Both the position numbers and the translations under genes were made by a program. Positions 42,339 to 45,065 of a stretch of 45,065 nt of DNA are shown here, in pieces. Below the pieces are notes generated by a model. It did no database searches, was not told the origin of the DNA, and saw nothing but the letters and a program-made list of their open reading frames with translations. Source of the stretch: Allomyces macrogynus ATCC 38327 (lineage: Eukaryota > Blastocladiomycota > Blastocladiomycetes > Blastocladiales > Blastocladiaceae); the NCBI GenBank assembly GCA_000151295.1, contig GG745376.1, positions 84,366 through 129,430 on the forward strand. The letters are read 5' to 3'. Each line of letters begins with the position of its first letter. Position 1 is the first letter of the stretch.

Positions 42339-42829
42339 GCCGGCGCCCCGCCGCTTGGTGGTCTTGGTGTGTTCCAATACACGTTGATTGAGAGAACTTC
42401 GTTTTGGAGTGTGACGTTAGCCAAGCTCTCGCCAAGTTTCCATTCCCATTCGCAATCGCGCTTTTCCCCCGCATTCACAGTGGCGGCGGCGTGACACTCC
42501 ACCTAACAGCCCCGTCACATTCTTGGACCGTTGGTGGCAATTTCGGGCAGATCAAACGTGGGCAAAGTTGACGAAACTCGTGTGAAAGCGTAGGTGTGGA
42601 AGGCCATGATCAGCGTTCATCCACACGTGAACCGTTGCTGCTCGAGCGCCTGCCTCAGCCATCGCTCGCAAGCCGAGGCGTCAGGTGCAATGCAGCCAAA
42701 CGTGATCTGTCTTTTATCCACCGCAAACCCGTCGACTCCACCAATTCGCGACCACTTCGTCGACGTGCCAATCTTGGATCAGGAAGCTTGGATCAATCAA
42801 TCCCAATAACACGACGCAATCAACCAACC
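42339..42829. other. Intergenic, eL36 to histone-binding protein
   Basis: 3' flank of eL36 and promoter of the downstream gene. No gene or clear TATA box is seen. Confidence 0.4.
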
Positions 42830-44810
<1,981 letters not shown>

Positions 44811-44879
44811 GCACTCCGACGACCGATTTCCTCAAAGATAGAGTGGGTCGCTGGTGCTTACTGGCGGTCATGGCCGTGC

Positions 44880-44955
44880 GGTGTGAGTGGATGGTTGAAG
44901 CAGAAAGTCTGGCCGTCCTTCGTTCTGGGTTCGAATTCCAGAGGTGGAGCAAAAT
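44880..44955 (+). other. tRNA-like relic
   Basis: Positions 44925-44941 form a perfect five-pair T arm (CTGGG, loop TTCGAAT, TCCAG) containing a good B box. About 40 bases upstream is GAGTGGATGGTTGAAGC, like a serine or leucine tRNA A box with an insertion. No 5' partner exists for the acceptor sequence AGGTGGA, so it is not a normal tRNA. It is a relic or a tRNA-derived short repeat. Confidence 0.35.
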
Positions 44956-45065
44956 GCAATCAGGCGGGACGCAATCGGGATCTTCGATATGTGAGCGCGT
45001 TATCCTTTTGTGCACCACAACATCCATCATTTTTACAGGAATGCGGTCGAGGGGACTGCACAGGA

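Noticed and set aside
44880..44955. A functional serine/leucine tRNA
   Set aside because: The T arm is perfect but there is no complementary acceptor strand and the D arm is not formed.

Overview
This is nuclear DNA from a GC-rich, intron-containing eukaryote, most likely an early-diverging fungus. A chytrid-like or blastocladiomycete fungus such as Allomyces or a relative is my guess. The evidence is: a tryptophan synthase with alpha and beta domains fused in one chain (a fungal arrangement), an NAD-type saccharopine dehydrogenase (fungal lysine pathway), a fungal GH5-type sterylglucosidase/glucosylceramidase, a DUF6604-like relic, many short GT-AG introns (mostly 55-123 bp) and TATA boxes at several promoters. 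A run of 358 Ns marks an assembly gap.

Layout. 0.3-3.2 kb: two tandem minus-strand genes for small secreted repeat proteins inside a ~1.4 kb duplication. 3.3-7.2 kb: divergent TRP4 and TRP5 sharing one ~520 bp intergenic region. 7.8-9.2 kb: a decayed minus-strand gene and a copy of the TRP5 3' end. 9.2-12 kb: a large intronless GH5 glycosidase. 12.2-17.2 kb: a three-copy array of a protein with two UAS (thioredoxin-like) domains; only the middle copy is intact. 17.9-19.5 kb: a maltose-acetyltransferase-type gene followed by an inverted, truncated relic of itself. 19.9-21.6 kb: a UBXN7/Ubx5-type Cdc48 cofactor with its own UAS domain. 22.6-26.7 kb: tandem secreted alpha-carbonic anhydrases, the first partly inside the gap. 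27-29.5 kb: a DUF6604-type pseudogene. 31-32.6 kb: a Ser/Pro-rich membrane protein. 33.2-34.5 kb: LYS1. 36.3-36.9 kb: a calmodulin-like protein. 37.6-41.3 kb: a large orphan single-pass surface protein of nine exons. 41.6-42.3 kb: ribosomal protein eL36. 42.8-44.8 kb: an RBBP4/MSI1-type histone-binding WD40 protein.

Two themes stand out. First, local duplication followed by decay recurs at least five times: secreted pair, UAS array, acetyltransferase, carbonic anhydrases and TRP5 tail. Second, several well-conserved genes, including the presumably essential eL36, carry single-base shifts that are nearly all +1. These look like sequence errors rather than biology. The most interesting candidate for new biology is the dual-UAS family lying near a full UBA-UAS-UBX protein, followed by the duplicated secreted repeat proteins.
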